In this document: piece by piece, positions 10,751 to 10,862 of the stretch
Numbering within the stretch: the stretch's first letter is position 1
How the letters are laid out: every line of letters starts with the position of its first letter
Origin: DASUZD01 sp036377055
Lineage (GTDB): Bacteria > Actinomycetota > Thermoleophilia > Gaiellales > Gaiellaceae
Assembly (NCBI GenBank): GCA_036377055.1
Contig: DASUZD010000158.1
Location: 1 to 10,862, forward strand
Length of the DNA stretch: 10,862 nt
Direction: 5' to 3'
Made by a program: the position numbers and the translations under genes
Notes under the pieces: model-generated
Database searches by the model: none
Seen by the model: only the letters and a program-made list of their open reading frames with translations
What the model was told of the DNA's origin: nothing

Positions 10751-10862
10751 TTATTCGGCCGTGACGTAGGCGGCCGTTAGGCCTCCGTCGACGACGAAGG
10801 TCGAGCCGGTTACGTAGGACGACTCGTCGCTTGCCAGGAACAGCGCCGCCGCGGCGATCTCT
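10751..10862 (-). CDS. Short-chain dehydrogenase/reductase, C-terminal fragment (runs off the right edge)
   Basis: The last 36 residues of a minus-strand gene ending in TAA at 10751-10753. The visible sequence has the classical SDR C-terminus: EIAAAALFLASDESSYVTG (the helix after the catalytic region, with the S-x-Y-V-T-G signature) followed by STFVVDGGLTAAYVTAE, where VDGG is the usual subunit-interface strand. This matches glucose-1-dehydrogenase/3-oxoacyl-ACP-reductase-like SDRs. The nucleotide-binding motif and the catalytic Tyr-Lys are outside the window, so substrate and cofactor cannot be given. It points the same way as the ligase-like gene but is separated from it by a 224-bp structured gap, so the two are probably separate transcripts. 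Confidence 0.9.
   Translation of the reverse strand, partial: EIAAAALFLASDESSYVTGSTFVVDGGLTAAYVTAE

Overview
The window is very GC-rich and almost fully coding. Codons end mostly in G or C, GTG/TTG starts are frequent, and several ribosome-binding sites are strong AAGGAG types. Together with the gene families this suggests a high-GC soil actinobacterium, possibly of the Thermoleophilia (Gaiella/Solirubrobacter) type. That assignment is inference: there is no rRNA or marker gene to fix it.

Region 1 (1-4446) is a purine-oxidation module. A partial adenine deaminase (ade) reads leftward. Only 32 bp away and reading rightward is a xanthine-dehydrogenase-type operon: FAD subunit, 2Fe-2S subunit, a compact low-molecular-weight protein tyrosine phosphatase, and the molybdopterin subunit. 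Each junction is a 4-base GTGA or ATGA stop/start overlap, so the four genes are probably translationally coupled. Adenine deaminase makes hypoxanthine and the dehydrogenase would oxidise it through xanthine to urate. The phosphatase between the subunits is unexpected.

Region 2 (about 4524-8189) is a run of same-strand genes that I cannot assign to a known system: a 57-aa acidic small ORF (TTG start); an 872-aa protein with at least eight Asp-box (BNR/sortilin-like) beta-propeller repeats and a Trp-rich C-terminal domain; an 84-aa protein that is a free-standing copy of that C-terminal domain; a 101-aa Ala/Gly/Pro/Ser-rich protein; and a 78-aa protein with two predicted membrane helices. Most have strong Shine-Dalgarno sequences. 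This is the best candidate for an undescribed gene system in the window.

Region 3 (8239-10526) holds two convergent membrane-protein genes that overlap by 70 bp at their 3' ends: a polytopic protein of unknown function with a His-rich loop, and an O-antigen ligase/polymerase-like protein on the minus strand.

Region 4 (10527-10862) is a short non-coding stretch with two identical 19-bp copies of a GGGGTCTGACCCC palindrome exactly 100 bp apart, a GC-rich hairpin between them, and an inverted repeat beside the ligase start. It is followed by the C-terminal end of a minus-strand short-chain dehydrogenase. I saw no tRNA, rRNA, CRISPR array or transposase gene.
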